The notes under the pieces: model-generated
The model's database searches: none
The model's input: only the letters and a program-made list of their open reading frames with translations
What the model was told of the DNA's origin: nothing
NCBI RefSeq assembly: GCF_900465055.1
Contig: NZ_LS483250.1
Span: 558,001-622,000 of the forward strand
From: Moritella yayanosii
GTDB lineage: Bacteria; Pseudomonadota; Gammaproteobacteria; Enterobacterales; Moritellaceae
DNA: 64,000 nt
Reading direction: 5' to 3'
Translations under genes and position numbers: made by a program
In this document: piece by piece, positions 44,823 to 53,408 of the stretch
How positions within the stretch are numbered: the stretch's first letter is position 1
Layout: every line of letters starts with the position of its first letter

Positions 44823-44990
44823 ATGGAAGAGAAGCGATCTGTTTATACCTGTTTACAAGGCGTTGGTATTGTTTTTAGTTTTATTCTTGTCAACGATATA
44901 GCTAATGGGCGTTGGTTCGATGTTGGCTTGATGTTTGTTGTCGTTATGATTGCATTAGTAGTCGTAGATAAAATATCAAAGATGGAATAA
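44823..44990 (+). CDS. Small membrane protein, 55 residues
   Basis: A frame from ATG 44823 to TAA 44988-44990. AGGA lies eight bases before the start. The product has two hydrophobic segments (GVGIVFSFILV and VGLMFVVVMIALVVV) with a short NDIANGRWFD turn, and charged ends. A terminator follows at 45003-45030. I do not recognise a family; start signal, hydrophobic pattern and terminator support a real gene. Confidence 0.55.
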   Translation: MEEKRSVYTCLQGVGIVFSFILVNDIANGRWFDVGLMFVVVMIALVVVDKISKME

Positions 44991-45002
44991 GATCGATAAA
45001 AA

Positions 45003-45037
45003 AACCTAGTAACTTGATCGTCACTAGGTTCTTTAAT
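45003..45037. terminator. Terminator hairpin
   Basis: AACCTAGT (45003-45010) pairs with ACTAGGTT (45023-45030), flanked by A-rich and T-rich sides. It can end both the small membrane-protein gene and the convergent TetR gene. Confidence 0.65.
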
Positions 45038-45070
45038 ATTTGATCATAAACGCTAAATCAATATTTTTAA

Positions 45071-45715
45071 CTAACTAAACAGACTCGTTGTTTCAACGGG
45101 ATTTAGCTCTACTTCATGCAAGTATTTTTCTTTTGATTCGTTAGAAAAATAAGGTTTTACTAACATGATAATACGCAATACGATACGCTGAGTTATTTCT
45201 TTTAGATCGTAATCTTCTTCAGCTAATTGTGTATCCAGTGAACTTGTGGCAATCAAGCATATAGTATCAGCCATCGAACTTTGCTGTGCCTCTGGCATTT
45301 TTATTTCACTGCTCTCGTTTAACGATGCAAGCATCTTCAAGAAAAAACTATGATGGTTATTGACCAAACGCATAAAACGACGTTTCAATAGTTTATTTTC
45401 ATCAAAGATAACTTTCATGTCGCGATAGAAGAATGAATATTGCTGAATTAAACCGACGTATATATTTAGGTATGCCCAGTAATCTTCAAACGCTTGCACA
45501 TCTTCTTCATAGAATGACATTAGCTTATTAATGGCAGCTTCGTACTCATAAAACAGCTCAGTTAATAACTGATCTTTACCATTAAAATGATAATACAAAT
45601 TACCTGGACTTATTTCTAAGGCATTCGCAATTTCAACCGTTGATACTTTTACGTGTCCGTACTGGCTGAACATTTCTAAACTACACTGTAATATCCTATC
45701 ACGTGTTTTCATCAT
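45071..45715 (-). CDS. TetR-family regulator linked to WS/DGAT paralogue 2
   Basis: A 214-residue repressor-type protein. The N-terminal helix-turn-helix reads VSTVEIANALEISPGNLYYHFNGKDQLL near residues 23-50, with the TetR signature YYHF-x-GK. The all-helical C-terminal ligand domain includes YVGLIQQYSFFYRDMKVIFD, like fatty-acid-responsive TetR proteins. The gene starts 43 bases after the WS/DGAT stop on the same strand, so both are probably on one transcript and the regulator may control it. Acyl-CoA or fatty acid as ligand is inference. Confidence 0.8.
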   Translation of the reverse strand: MMKTRDRILQCSLEMFSQYGHVKVSTVEIANALEISPGNLYYHFNGKDQLLTELFYEYEAAINKLMSFYEEDVQAFEDYWAYLNIYVGLIQQYSFFYRDMKVIFDENKLLKRRFMRLVNNHHSFFLKMLASLNESSEIKMPEAQQSSMADTICLIATSSLDTQLAEEDYDLKEITQRIVLRIIMLVKPYFSNESKEKYLHEVELNPVETTSLFS

Positions 45716-45758
45716 TTTTCCCTAAGCTGGATCTGATACTGTTGAATTTACCACAATG

Positions 45759-47288
45759 TTAAATTGTTGCTTCTATTGCAGCGGTATTCTCAGCTTTGAT
45801 ATCGGTGTCACTTTCAGCTAATATTTGCTCGATAATAGCTAATGTTTCTTGTTTAATATCAGAGTTTTCACTAGGCTTTGTTAATAGTGCAATTTGTTCT
45901 GATACTGAGGACACAGCACTTGTAAGTACCTCACTTTCTAATTCAACAAACGCATTAGTCACATAATCAGCAAGGTCAGTTAAATCAGGCAGTGCAGAGC
46001 GGCATGATACGAGACCAACATTGATTGTGCCGTTGTAGCTATATAACGTTATGTTTAATGACATCCCTGGTGGTAATACCGAAATAGGGAAGCATTGTTC
46101 CATTTTCGCACCCATCATATACAGAGGATGCTGTGGTCCTGGCACATTCGAAATAAGCACGTTACCCATAGGGGGTAATATGGTATCTAAATTTAAGAAT
46201 TCGCTAACAACAGCAAGACCTTGGCTCACCATGGTATAGCTTGTCAGTGCTTCTTTGGTCAGTAAACGAGTTTCATTTTTTAACTTGATACACGAATCTT
46301 TAATTGTCATTAAACGTTCAAGCGGTGATTCGCCACTATAAGCTAATTCGACTAAGCTGATTGCGACTTGGTTGTTTGTCACAGTGTCGCCAGCTTTTCT
46401 TAAGCTCATTGGCATTTGGGCAACAAGCGGCTTTTTAAGTTTAAAATTCTTACTTTCAAGGTAGTTATGAATCGCCATATCACAAATGGTGACGACAACA
46501 TCATTGATCGTTGCACCTGTCATTTTGCCAATACGTTTAACGCGTATTAACGGTAGTGCCGAAATAGCGGCGCGACGAGCACGTTTGGGACTGACTGAAA
46601 ATGGTGTTTTCGGCGCCATAAACGGTGTCGGTATATCCGCTTTATACACATTAGCGGCTTGGAAAAGCAATTTCGTGGTAAGCTTAGTCAGCGATGGAAT
46701 TGATTTTATTTGATCTGATAGTTTCTTCGATGTTTTTGTTATTGAAGTGAGCATACTATCAAGCTCTTTTTCTTTCTGCTCGTGCTCAACATTCCAGAAA
46801 GCGGTCATTGCCCCATCTGCATTACTGCTTAAATATGACATTAATAGTTGGTTGGCTTTTGCACCGTCAGTGAATGCATGGTGTGCTTTAAGATAAATAG
46901 CGAATTTGTTATCTTCTAAGCCATCAATGAGTATCATTTCCCACAGCGGTCTGTTTCTATCAAGCAGACTTTCATGTTGGTGTTCAACAAAATTAAGCAG
47001 CTGACTTTCGTTGCCTGGTTGCGGTAGCATGGCAAATCTTACGTGATAAGACAGATCAATATTGTTATCTTCTTGCCAGTGAAATTGGCCTGTCAGCTGT
47101 TTTTTAAGTTTTAAATTAAAAGGTGCCTTGACCTCGTCTTGTGACATTAAGCAATCGAAAAGATCGCGGGTAAAGTTACCTTGATAATCTTCTGGCACAG
47201 AAAAAATCTGTAATCCGGCTACATGTTTAGGACTGGCAACTGTTTCTGTATATAAGAAACCCATATCAACTAGTGTGAGTGCTTGCAT
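45759..47288 (-). CDS. Wax ester synthase/diacylglycerol acyltransferase (WS/DGAT), paralogue 2
   Basis: The second WS/DGAT, 509 residues, very similar to the one at 35135-36676 along its whole length. The motif HHAFTDG is at 136-142, LDRNRPLWEM just before it, and the C-terminal NDVVVTICDMAIHNYL and PLVAQMPMSLR segments are kept. Differences cluster at ~190-205 and in the C-terminal ~50 residues. AGGGA precedes the ATG at the usual distance. A tetr-type regulator gene follows in the same direction. Five copies of a six-base repeat lie 62-95 bases upstream of the start. It likely makes storage lipid; why two copies are kept is not visible. Confidence 0.9.
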   Translation of the reverse strand: MQALTLVDMGFLYTETVASPKHVAGLQIFSVPEDYQGNFTRDLFDCLMSQDEVKAPFNLKLKKQLTGQFHWQEDNNIDLSYHVRFAMLPQPGNESQLLNFVEHQHESLLDRNRPLWEMILIDGLEDNKFAIYLKAHHAFTDGAKANQLLMSYLSSNADGAMTAFWNVEHEQKEKELDSMLTSITKTSKKLSDQIKSIPSLTKLTTKLLFQAANVYKADIPTPFMAPKTPFSVSPKRARRAAISALPLIRVKRIGKMTGATINDVVVTICDMAIHNYLESKNFKLKKPLVAQMPMSLRKAGDTVTNNQVAISLVELAYSGESPLERLMTIKDSCIKLKNETRLLTKEALTSYTMVSQGLAVVSEFLNLDTILPPMGNVLISNVPGPQHPLYMMGAKMEQCFPISVLPPGMSLNITLYSYNGTINVGLVSCRSALPDLTDLADYVTNAFVELESEVLTSAVSSVSEQIALLTKPSENSDIKQETLAIIEQILAESDTDIKAENTAAIEATI

Positions 47289-47350
47289 GTAATCTAATCC
47301 CTATGTAGTAAATCCATAAAATAAAGTGTTTAGACACTAAGCTTTATTTT

Positions 47351-47383
47351 TATCTATATCTATATCTATATCTATATCTATAT
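47351..47383. repeat. Hexanucleotide tandem repeat (TATCTA x5)
   Basis: Five perfect copies of TATCTA (47351-47380) plus TAT lie 63-95 bases upstream of the WS/DGAT paralogue 2 start. No other such tract was seen in the window. Slipped-strand changes here would shift spacing of upstream control sites in 6-base steps. Confidence 0.9.
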
Positions 47384-47761
47384 GGGTATATGTTACTGTG
47401 TTGTTTATTATTTGTAAATAGTGACAGGGTGTTAAATGTACTTTTAAGGGTATGAAAATAGTATTAAATTCAATAAATCGTGTGTTACTTAACACTTTTA
47501 CGTCGTTATTTGTTAATTTTTATAACTAGCCACATAGGGTTGTAAACCCTGTAGGTAAAATGATTTTACTTGCTGGTGTTAATTACATGCTGTCATGTTA
47601 TCGGTAACTAAAAGGTGTTGGTTTTTTATTTAAGTCGTGTTGATTAAGCTAAGATTTTAATCATTTTAGTTATAATTTTGATTTGGCAGTGATAAGCGGA
47701 TTGTTTTGCACTATGACGAAAAGGTAGAATATCAAGGAATAAAAACTAACGGATAAATACT
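47384..47761. other. Divergent control region
   Basis: AT-rich, non-coding DNA between WS/DGAT paralogue 2 and the NlpC/P60 gene. A small AGGGTT...AACCCT hairpin is at about 47536-47553. No gene seen. Confidence 0.4.
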
Positions 47762-48256
47762 ATGGTAGTTAAATCTTTCTGCTGTGCTGTACTATTGCTG
47801 ATAATGTCGGGTTGTAGTCAGCATAGTTCAATAAAACAGTCTGAGAACAACCCTAAAATTAATGCGCCAACTGCCGAACTTGCTTATGCTCAAGGTCTGT
47901 TATTATCACAATATAACGATTGGCGCGGCACTCCACATAAATGGGGTGGCATGAGCAAGAAAGGTGTTGACTGTTCAGGGTTGGTTAAACTGACTTTTGA
48001 GCAACAATTTTCATTATCTCTACCTCGGACGACTGCCGGTCAAGTTAAAGTCGGACATTCGATTAAACGTCAGCAATTACGCACTGGTGATTTAGTGTTT
48101 TTTAAAACTGGGGTGAATGTTCGTCACGTTGGTATTATGGTTGATGAATTACAGTTTTTTCATGCGTCGAGCAGTCGTGGCGTGATCTTATCGCGTTTAG
48201 ATAATCCCTATTGGAATAGCCACTACTGGCAATCAAGAAGAGTTAATTTAAAATGA
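47762..48256 (+). CDS. NlpC/P60-family lipoprotein (cell-wall peptidase)
   Basis: A probable murein endopeptidase that cuts gamma-D-Glu-diaminopimelate bonds in stem peptides. The 164 residues have a lipobox LIMSGC (Cys18), so it should be a lipoprotein. The NlpC/P60 domain includes GTPHKWGGMSKKGVDCSGLV with catalytic Cys71, RHVGIMVDEL with His122, and FHASSSRGV with His134. Size fits the Spr/NlpC group. The start of yjjX overlaps its last codon, so they are translationally coupled, though no functional link is known. Confidence 0.9.
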   Translation: MVVKSFCCAVLLLIMSGCSQHSSIKQSENNPKINAPTAELAYAQGLLLSQYNDWRGTPHKWGGMSKKGVDCSGLVKLTFEQQFSLSLPRTTAGQVKVGHSIKRQQLRTGDLVFFKTGVNVRHVGIMVDELQFFHASSSRGVILSRLDNPYWNSHYWQSRRVNLK

Positions 48257-48798
48257 TGGAACAGAAGTTAATTAAAGTTGTGGTGGGGTCTAAAAATCCA
48301 GTAAAAATAAATGCCTCACGTAGCGTTATCGCCGCCTTGTATCCTGATCATGATGTGGAATGCGAAGGCGTTGCTGCTCCTTCTAATGTACCTGACCAAC
48401 CAATGAACGCAGCGGAAACCCGTGCAGGCGCGATTAATCGTGTTAAGTATTGCCAACAAAATGCTGAGGCAGACTTTTATATTGCTATTGAAGGCGGTGT
48501 GGATCTGCTGGACGATGGTCCTGCTACATTTGCATACGTTGTCATTGCCAATAAAGATCAGCAGTCTGTCGGCCGAAGTGCTGCGTTACCATTACCTGCA
48601 CCTATTTATCAGTCGTTACTCGATGGTAAAGAGTTAGGACCGGTGATGGATAAGCTATTTAAAACCGTCAATATTAAGCATAAGGGCGGGGCGATTGGCC
48701 TGTTAACCAATGGTCATGCAACACGCGAAAGCAATTATACCCAAGCGCTGACATTAGCCATGGCACCATTTTTATACCCTGATCTTTATAATCGATGA
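48253..48798 (+). CDS. yjjX: Inosine/xanthosine triphosphatase
   Basis: A house-cleaning nucleotidase that hydrolyses ITP and XTP so they are not built into nucleic acid. The 181 residues show VVVGSKNPVKINASRSVI near 9-26 and MNAAETRAGAINRV near 51-64. They also have the metal-site acid in DFYIAIEGGVDLLDDGPATFAYV near 75-97 and KHKGGAIGLLTNGHATRES near the C-terminus, all typical of YjjX. Length is normal. Its ATG overlaps the NlpC stop codon. Confidence 0.9.
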   Translation: MMEQKLIKVVVGSKNPVKINASRSVIAALYPDHDVECEGVAAPSNVPDQPMNAAETRAGAINRVKYCQQNAEADFYIAIEGGVDLLDDGPATFAYVVIANKDQQSVGRSAALPLPAPIYQSLLDGKELGPVMDKLFKTVNIKHKGGAIGLLTNGHATRESNYTQALTLAMAPFLYPDLYNR

Positions 48799-48906
48799 TC
48801 TTTATAGTTGCACTTCAAAGTCTACGACCTTGGTACATGTGCTCTTGGATTCAGTCGTACTTTAGTCCGTTATCTGAACACTTTGTAATTTAGTGTCAAT
48901 AAAACC

Positions 48907-48945
48907 CATACCTGCTATTGATAATCATTCTCAATAGCAGGTATG
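48907..48945. promoter_or_regulatory. Perfect 15-bp inverted repeat enclosing a Fur box
   Basis: CATACCTGCTATTGA (48907-48921) and TCAATAGCAGGTATG (48931-48945) are exact inverted copies around TAATCATTC. The centre, TGATAATCATTCTCA (48919-48933), matches the Fur consensus at 13 of 14 positions. It lies 43 bases before the preferred start of the next gene. Confidence 0.8.
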
Positions 48946-48987
48946 ATGAATACATGGAGTGTCAGCACGTTTATAAAGGACTTAATT

Positions 48988-49263
48988 ATGTCTTCTAAGG
49001 TTAATTTAAGTATATCGACTCGGAAGTTAGCAGAGTTGATCCAGGCGGGTCACCTTTGTGCCGCGGATTTCAACTGTTTAGATCCAGAATCGAAACAACA
49101 AGTTTGGCAGCTATGTTTGTGGAGCTGTAACAAACGCGTCCATTGCACTAAATCATGTACTCAACAATGTAATAGTGGGTATTGCGAAGGTGCTAAAACT
49201 GCGATCAAAAATAGTACGGTTACCAGTGATCAATCAACATTTATCACCATTAACGCTGATTGA
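48988..49263 (+). CDS. Small cysteine-rich protein, probably iron-regulated
   Basis: I start it at ATG 48988 (AAGGA before it) rather than 48943, which falls inside the inverted repeat. The 91-residue product has an N-terminal helical part (ISTRKLAELIQAGHLCAADF) and a cysteine cluster: CLWSCNKRVHC then CTKSCTQQCNSGYC. The number of cysteines and the Fur box suggest binding of a metal or iron-sulfur cluster in iron shortage. I do not know a characterised relative. It follows yjjX but has its own control region. Confidence 0.6.
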   Translation: MSSKVNLSISTRKLAELIQAGHLCAADFNCLDPESKQQVWQLCLWSCNKRVHCTKSCTQQCNSGYCEGAKTAIKNSTVTSDQSTFITINAD

Positions 49264-49473
49264 TCGTTGAGGTTATGACTTTTTAAACCGCTTTAATGCT
49301 ACCAATACCACACCTTTACCGATTAAATATTGGCTGGCCGATCGTGGCAAATGCAAAAGACACGGCTAACAAACAAGCAGAGGCACTGGCGTTAAGCGCT
49401 AAGCTTGTTATCTTGTGTGAACTGATTAACGCCAATGTTGCAGTTAAGTAAGTCTCTCTACTCTTTTGTACAC

Positions 49474-50514
49474 CTATTCTTTATTCAGCACATCAGTCGC
49501 TGTGCCAAGATATACTTCAGCAGCCAAGAGTATGGATTCATGCAAGGTTGGATGCGCATGTACGGTATGGGCGATATTGTCTGCCGTAAAGTTATTATGA
49601 ATCGCTAAACACACTTCACCAAATATCTCATCGGCATTGTTACCTATCATGCCGCCACCGATTAAGACGTGGTTGTCGGTATTAAAGATCAGCTTCGTTA
49701 AGCCATTGGTGTTTACATCTGTGTTTGCTCGACCCAGTGAACGCCACGGTATGTTTATCACCTTATAATTTAACGCACTGCTAGCTAATTGCTTTTCTGT
49801 CCAGCCTAACCAGGTAACAGTCGGAAAGCTGGTGGCGATGAAGGGCTGGATTAATAAATCGTCTTGTGAGTCTTCATCATCACTGGCAATAAATACCGCG
49901 TCATAGTCTGCATCAGGCAATGCTTTACCTTTACTGGTGACAGATAACTGAACGTGATCATCACTAAAATTAAAGGCGGTTATTTCTGCTTGTGGTTTTA
50001 TTTTGAAAAGTCGTTTTACATAACGTTGAAAGGTTTTGTTGATGTCTTTGTCTAGCTCAGGAAAAACGTCATCGCCAGTAATAAAGATATCAACAGCCGC
50101 GCCTAAGGCTTGATAGATAGTCGCTATTTCGATGGCATTAATACCAGCACCAATAATAGCGAGTTTATTGGGCATAAAGGGCAGGGCGATGGCTTCGTTA
50201 TAATGCCAAATGTACTTGTTTGTCGCTGGTGACAGCAAATCGTTATGGTGTTTCTTTTCATCTGTTTTAACTAAGCTGTCTTGGTTGGTCACGTAACCTT
50301 GACTATTTAAGTCACCTTTTCGCATCACGTAGTACTGACTTTCAAGTTGATCGAGTTTATGACGAACAGCACTAAGGTCGATGCTGGGTGCTAAATAGCC
50401 AATTCCTTGTGAACTTGCCCCTCGAACACTGTGAATTGATTTAGCCATATGCAGTAACGCGTGAGTTCGGACTATGGTCGTATCGACTTTCTGTTGTTGT
50501 ATGTTTGCTTTCAT
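49474..50514 (-). CDS. Dihydrolipoamide-dehydrogenase-like protein lacking its redox disulfide
   Basis: Related to class I pyridine-nucleotide disulfide oxidoreductases but reduced to 346 residues (normal ~475). The N-terminus aligns from ALLHMAKSIHSV, just after where the catalytic CxxxxC normally sits; the FAD-binding GxGxxG start and both redox cysteines are absent. The NAD domain is kept (KLAIIGAGINAIEIATIYQALGA near 117-139), as is the dimerisation domain, with GRANTDVNTNGL, LIGGGMIGNNADEIFGEV and the C-terminal HAHPTLHES (His, Glu of the active-site dyad). It may be a recruited non-catalytic protein or a decaying gene; codon use looks intact and the frame is open. A near-by Fur-regulated gene is not obviously related. 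Confidence 0.7.
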   Translation of the reverse strand: MKANIQQQKVDTTIVRTHALLHMAKSIHSVRGASSQGIGYLAPSIDLSAVRHKLDQLESQYYVMRKGDLNSQGYVTNQDSLVKTDEKKHHNDLLSPATNKYIWHYNEAIALPFMPNKLAIIGAGINAIEIATIYQALGAAVDIFITGDDVFPELDKDINKTFQRYVKRLFKIKPQAEITAFNFSDDHVQLSVTSKGKALPDADYDAVFIASDDEDSQDDLLIQPFIATSFPTVTWLGWTEKQLASSALNYKVINIPWRSLGRANTDVNTNGLTKLIFNTDNHVLIGGGMIGNNADEIFGEVCLAIHNNFTADNIAHTVHAHPTLHESILLAAEVYLGTATDVLNKE

Positions 50515-51090
50515 TTAAACTCTCGTTAAAACGCAGGAAGTATCAATTTAGCATAGAGTAAACACCTATTTATAGGTAGTTTTTAGTTGTTTGTTATCTG
50601 TGTCGCAATACGATTATTCTTGATAGCGTCGTAATAAAAGCTAAATATTCTGGACGGTTGCAGCAACAGCAGAGTTTCTGGCAATAAGGCTTAGAAAAGC
50701 AGCTAACGAATCGAAGTGGATTAATGAAGGCCTGTAATGTGAACCGAGTGGATTAACCCGCTTTAACTTGTTAATCATATATCTATAATATGTTACAGTA
50801 TTGAGGTCTACTATTAGTTGATTTAAATTAACTATTGAATATATTGATATAAATGTTTTATTTTTTACTGTATTTCAATGTATTACTCTCAATAGCATCG
50901 AAAATAAGCCCTCTTTAATACTAAGTAATCATTAACTTAAGATTAACATGCTGTTAGCACCGTTTTAAAAATTAGAATAGAGTATGTCCTCTAAAAATGA
51001 CTTGCTGTTACGTTTAATCAAATCTAACATATCACTAATTGAGTATATTTGTAAAAGCCTGATGTTACCGATTATTAAAAGGATATGATA
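50515..51090. other. Divergent upstream region
   Basis: AT-rich, with no gene I can support. Presumed promoters of the Lpd-like gene (minus) and the acetyl-CoA hydrolase/transferase gene (plus) lie here. Confidence 0.4.
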
Positions 51091-53331
51091 ATGCCTGTAT
51101 TAGATGTCGAAGCAAAAACACGCTCAGCTCAGCAATTTTTAAATTCAAATAAATCTATCAGTAAACCTGAAGCCGTTAGGTTAAACGATGTCGAGAAATT
51201 AGTTGATGCCGTACTTGCTGAAGTCGGAAACCATATTGTCTTGGGACTGCCGATAGCAATTGGCAAAGCTATTACGTTTAGCAACGCGTTATATCAACGT
51301 GCAAAGGCTGATCCAAGTATCACGTTGCAAATTGAAACTGCTATATCGCTAGAAATCCCCCGCGCTAAAACAGATCTTGAAAATAAATTTCTTGCCCCAT
51401 TTGTTAGTCGCCATTTTGCTGGTGTGCAAGAACTTGATTATATGAAAGATGTTAGAAACAACACGTTACCAGATAATATTACGGTTTTTGAATTCTTCTT
51501 TAAAGCGGGTAGTTTTATAAATCACGCACAGCAGCTCAATTACACAAGTACCAATTATACCCATGCTGTTCGAGATTTAATAGATAAAGGGGTTAACGTT
51601 GTTGCCCAAATTGTTGCGGAGCGACAAGTTGATGACATCACGACATATAGTCTTTGCAGTAACTCAGATTTAGCATTAGATATAATTCCTGCGTTAGAAG
51701 CGTTAAAGGTTGCAGAAGGCAGAAAATTTGTCAGTGTGGGTGAAGTTAATTCGAATATGCCATTTATGCGTAATCATGCTGAAGTCAGTGCTAATACATT
51801 TCATTTTATTTTAGAAAGCCAAGAAAAAGACTACGCATTATTTGCTACCCCTGAAGATGCTATTTCAAACGCAGATCATATGATTGGATTTTATGCGAGT
51901 AGTTTGATTAAAGATGGTGGAACACTGCAGCTTGGCATCGGTTCACTTTGTAGTGCACTAAGCTATAGCTTGTTACTCCGCCACCAAAATAATGGATGTT
52001 ATAATGAAATTTTCAATGATTTAAAAATTGAAGAAAAATTTCCTATCGTGGCTAAAGTCGGCGATAGAAGTATTTTCAGCCAAGGTTTATACGGATGCAG
52101 TGAATTAATGGTCGATGGTTTCATGCATTTGTATCAAGCCGGGATCTTAACACGCCAAGTATTCTCTGATGTGTTATTACAATCTTTGCTGAATGATAAC
52201 GTGATAATCACTGATGTAAACATCAATACACTCACCATATTACTTAAGCATAAAGCAATTTCAACCGAACTAACCACGAAGGATCTAGTTTACCTACAAG
52301 AATTAGGGATATTTAAATCGGCAGTGACTTTGTATCAAAACACGTTATACAGTAATGACGAAAGTTGTATTGCAGATTTGAGTCAAATAGATGCACTTTT
52401 GTGGATTGAGCAGCATTGCCTCGGAGACAAGCTTAAAGGTGGCATTGTAATGCATGGCGCCTTTTTTATTGGTCCTAAGGCATTTTATAAAGCACTGAAT
52501 GCAATGACTGAAGAAGATCATGCTAAGTTCTGTATGACAAGTGTGATGTATGTGAATGATCTATACGATCATTTCTTGGGTGATCAAAAAATTAAAGCGA
52601 TGCAACGTAAAGAAGCTCGCTTTTTTAATTCTGCCATGATGGTGACACTTGATGGTTCCGTGATCTCCGATGGATTAGAAAATGGCCAAGTGGTCAGTGG
52701 TGTAGGTGGCCAGTATAATTTTGTGGCTCAATCTCATCAAATGAAAGATGCCCGATCGATTATTAAATTACGCAGTACCTGTGTACGAAATGGTAAACTG
52801 CAATCCAACGTATTGTTCAACTATGGGCATAACACTATACCGCGTCAGTTACGTGATATTGTGATTACTGAATATGGTATTGCAGATCTACGTAGTAAAC
52901 CCGATCACATTGTTTATACCGAATTAATCAAGATTGCAGATTCACGATTTCAACCTCAATTACTTCAACAAGCAAAAGACGCTGGCAAAGTCGCTGCTAA
53001 TTACCAAATCCCCATCGCATTTTGTCATAATTTACCTGAGGCGATCACCGATCTTTGTAACAAGCATAAGCAACATGGCGTATTTCCTCAATTCCCACAC
53101 GGAAGTAGTTTTACTCATGCTGAGTTGAAACTGATGAAGGCATTAAAGTCTTTGAAAAATAAAGGACAGTCGAGAAGGGGTAAGTTCAAGCTGATGTTGC
53201 AAGGACTTACGGCAACAAAACCAACTGAAGAAATTCAGCGATTGTTAAGTCGTATGGACCTCACTGATCCGGTTAATTTTGCAGAACGTATGGCTCAACG
53301 CTTATTGAGTAAAGAATTGCAGGACAAATAG
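51091..53331 (+). CDS. Acetyl-CoA hydrolase/transferase family protein (long form)
   Basis: A CoA-transferase-type enzyme that probably moves CoA from acetyl- or another acyl-CoA to a carboxylate, or hydrolyses it. I start it at ATG 51091, where AAAGGA has proper spacing; the ATG at 51085 is too near it. The 746 residues contain VLGLPIAIGKAITFSNALY near 50-68 and, in the C-terminal half, VVSGVGGQYNFVAQSHQM. They also contain RQLRDIVITEYGIADLRSKPD, the hallmark of the AcCoA_hyd_C domain. The family is often ~500 or ~640 residues; the extra length is mainly at the N-terminus and middle. It stands alone. Substrate not deducible. Confidence 0.8.
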   Translation: MPVLDVEAKTRSAQQFLNSNKSISKPEAVRLNDVEKLVDAVLAEVGNHIVLGLPIAIGKAITFSNALYQRAKADPSITLQIETAISLEIPRAKTDLENKFLAPFVSRHFAGVQELDYMKDVRNNTLPDNITVFEFFFKAGSFINHAQQLNYTSTNYTHAVRDLIDKGVNVVAQIVAERQVDDITTYSLCSNSDLALDIIPALEALKVAEGRKFVSVGEVNSNMPFMRNHAEVSANTFHFILESQEKDYALFATPEDAISNADHMIGFYASSLIKDGGTLQLGIGSLCSALSYSLLLRHQNNGCYNEIFNDLKIEEKFPIVAKVGDRSIFSQGLYGCSELMVDGFMHLYQAGILTRQVFSDVLLQSLLNDNVIITDVNINTLTILLKHKAISTELTTKDLVYLQELGIFKSAVTLYQNTLYSNDESCIADLSQIDALLWIEQHCLGDKLKGGIVMHGAFFIGPKAFYKALNAMTEEDHAKFCMTSVMYVNDLYDHFLGDQKIKAMQRKEARFFNSAMMVTLDGSVISDGLENGQVVSGVGGQYNFVAQSHQMKDARSIIKLRSTCVRNGKLQSNVLFNYGHNTIPRQLRDIVITEYGIADLRSKPDHIVYTELIKIADSRFQPQLLQQAKDAGKVAANYQIPIAFCHNLPEAITDLCNKHKQHGVFPQFPHGSSFTHAELKLMKALKSLKNKGQSRRGKFKLMLQGLTATKPTEEIQRLLSRMDLTDPVNFAERMAQRLLSKELQDK

Positions 53332-53408
53332 TGCATATTCATAAATGAGCTTAATAACTAATTATTAATAGGTAGGTCTGTTAAACTGTTCGCAATCATT
53401 ATCAACAG

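Noticed and set aside
47351-47383. Repeat tract as a CRISPR or other array
   Set aside because: Units are six bases with no spacers; it is a simple tandem repeat.
49296-49451. A 51-residue frame ending ELINANVAVK
   Set aside because: It reads like a protein tail, but has no ribosome-binding site and I recognise no family; possibly a relic, not supported as a gene.
53390-53404. Fur-like match just before nrfG
   Set aside because: Only 11 of 14 positions match, and it sits against the start codon of a gene not expected to be iron-controlled; likely chance.
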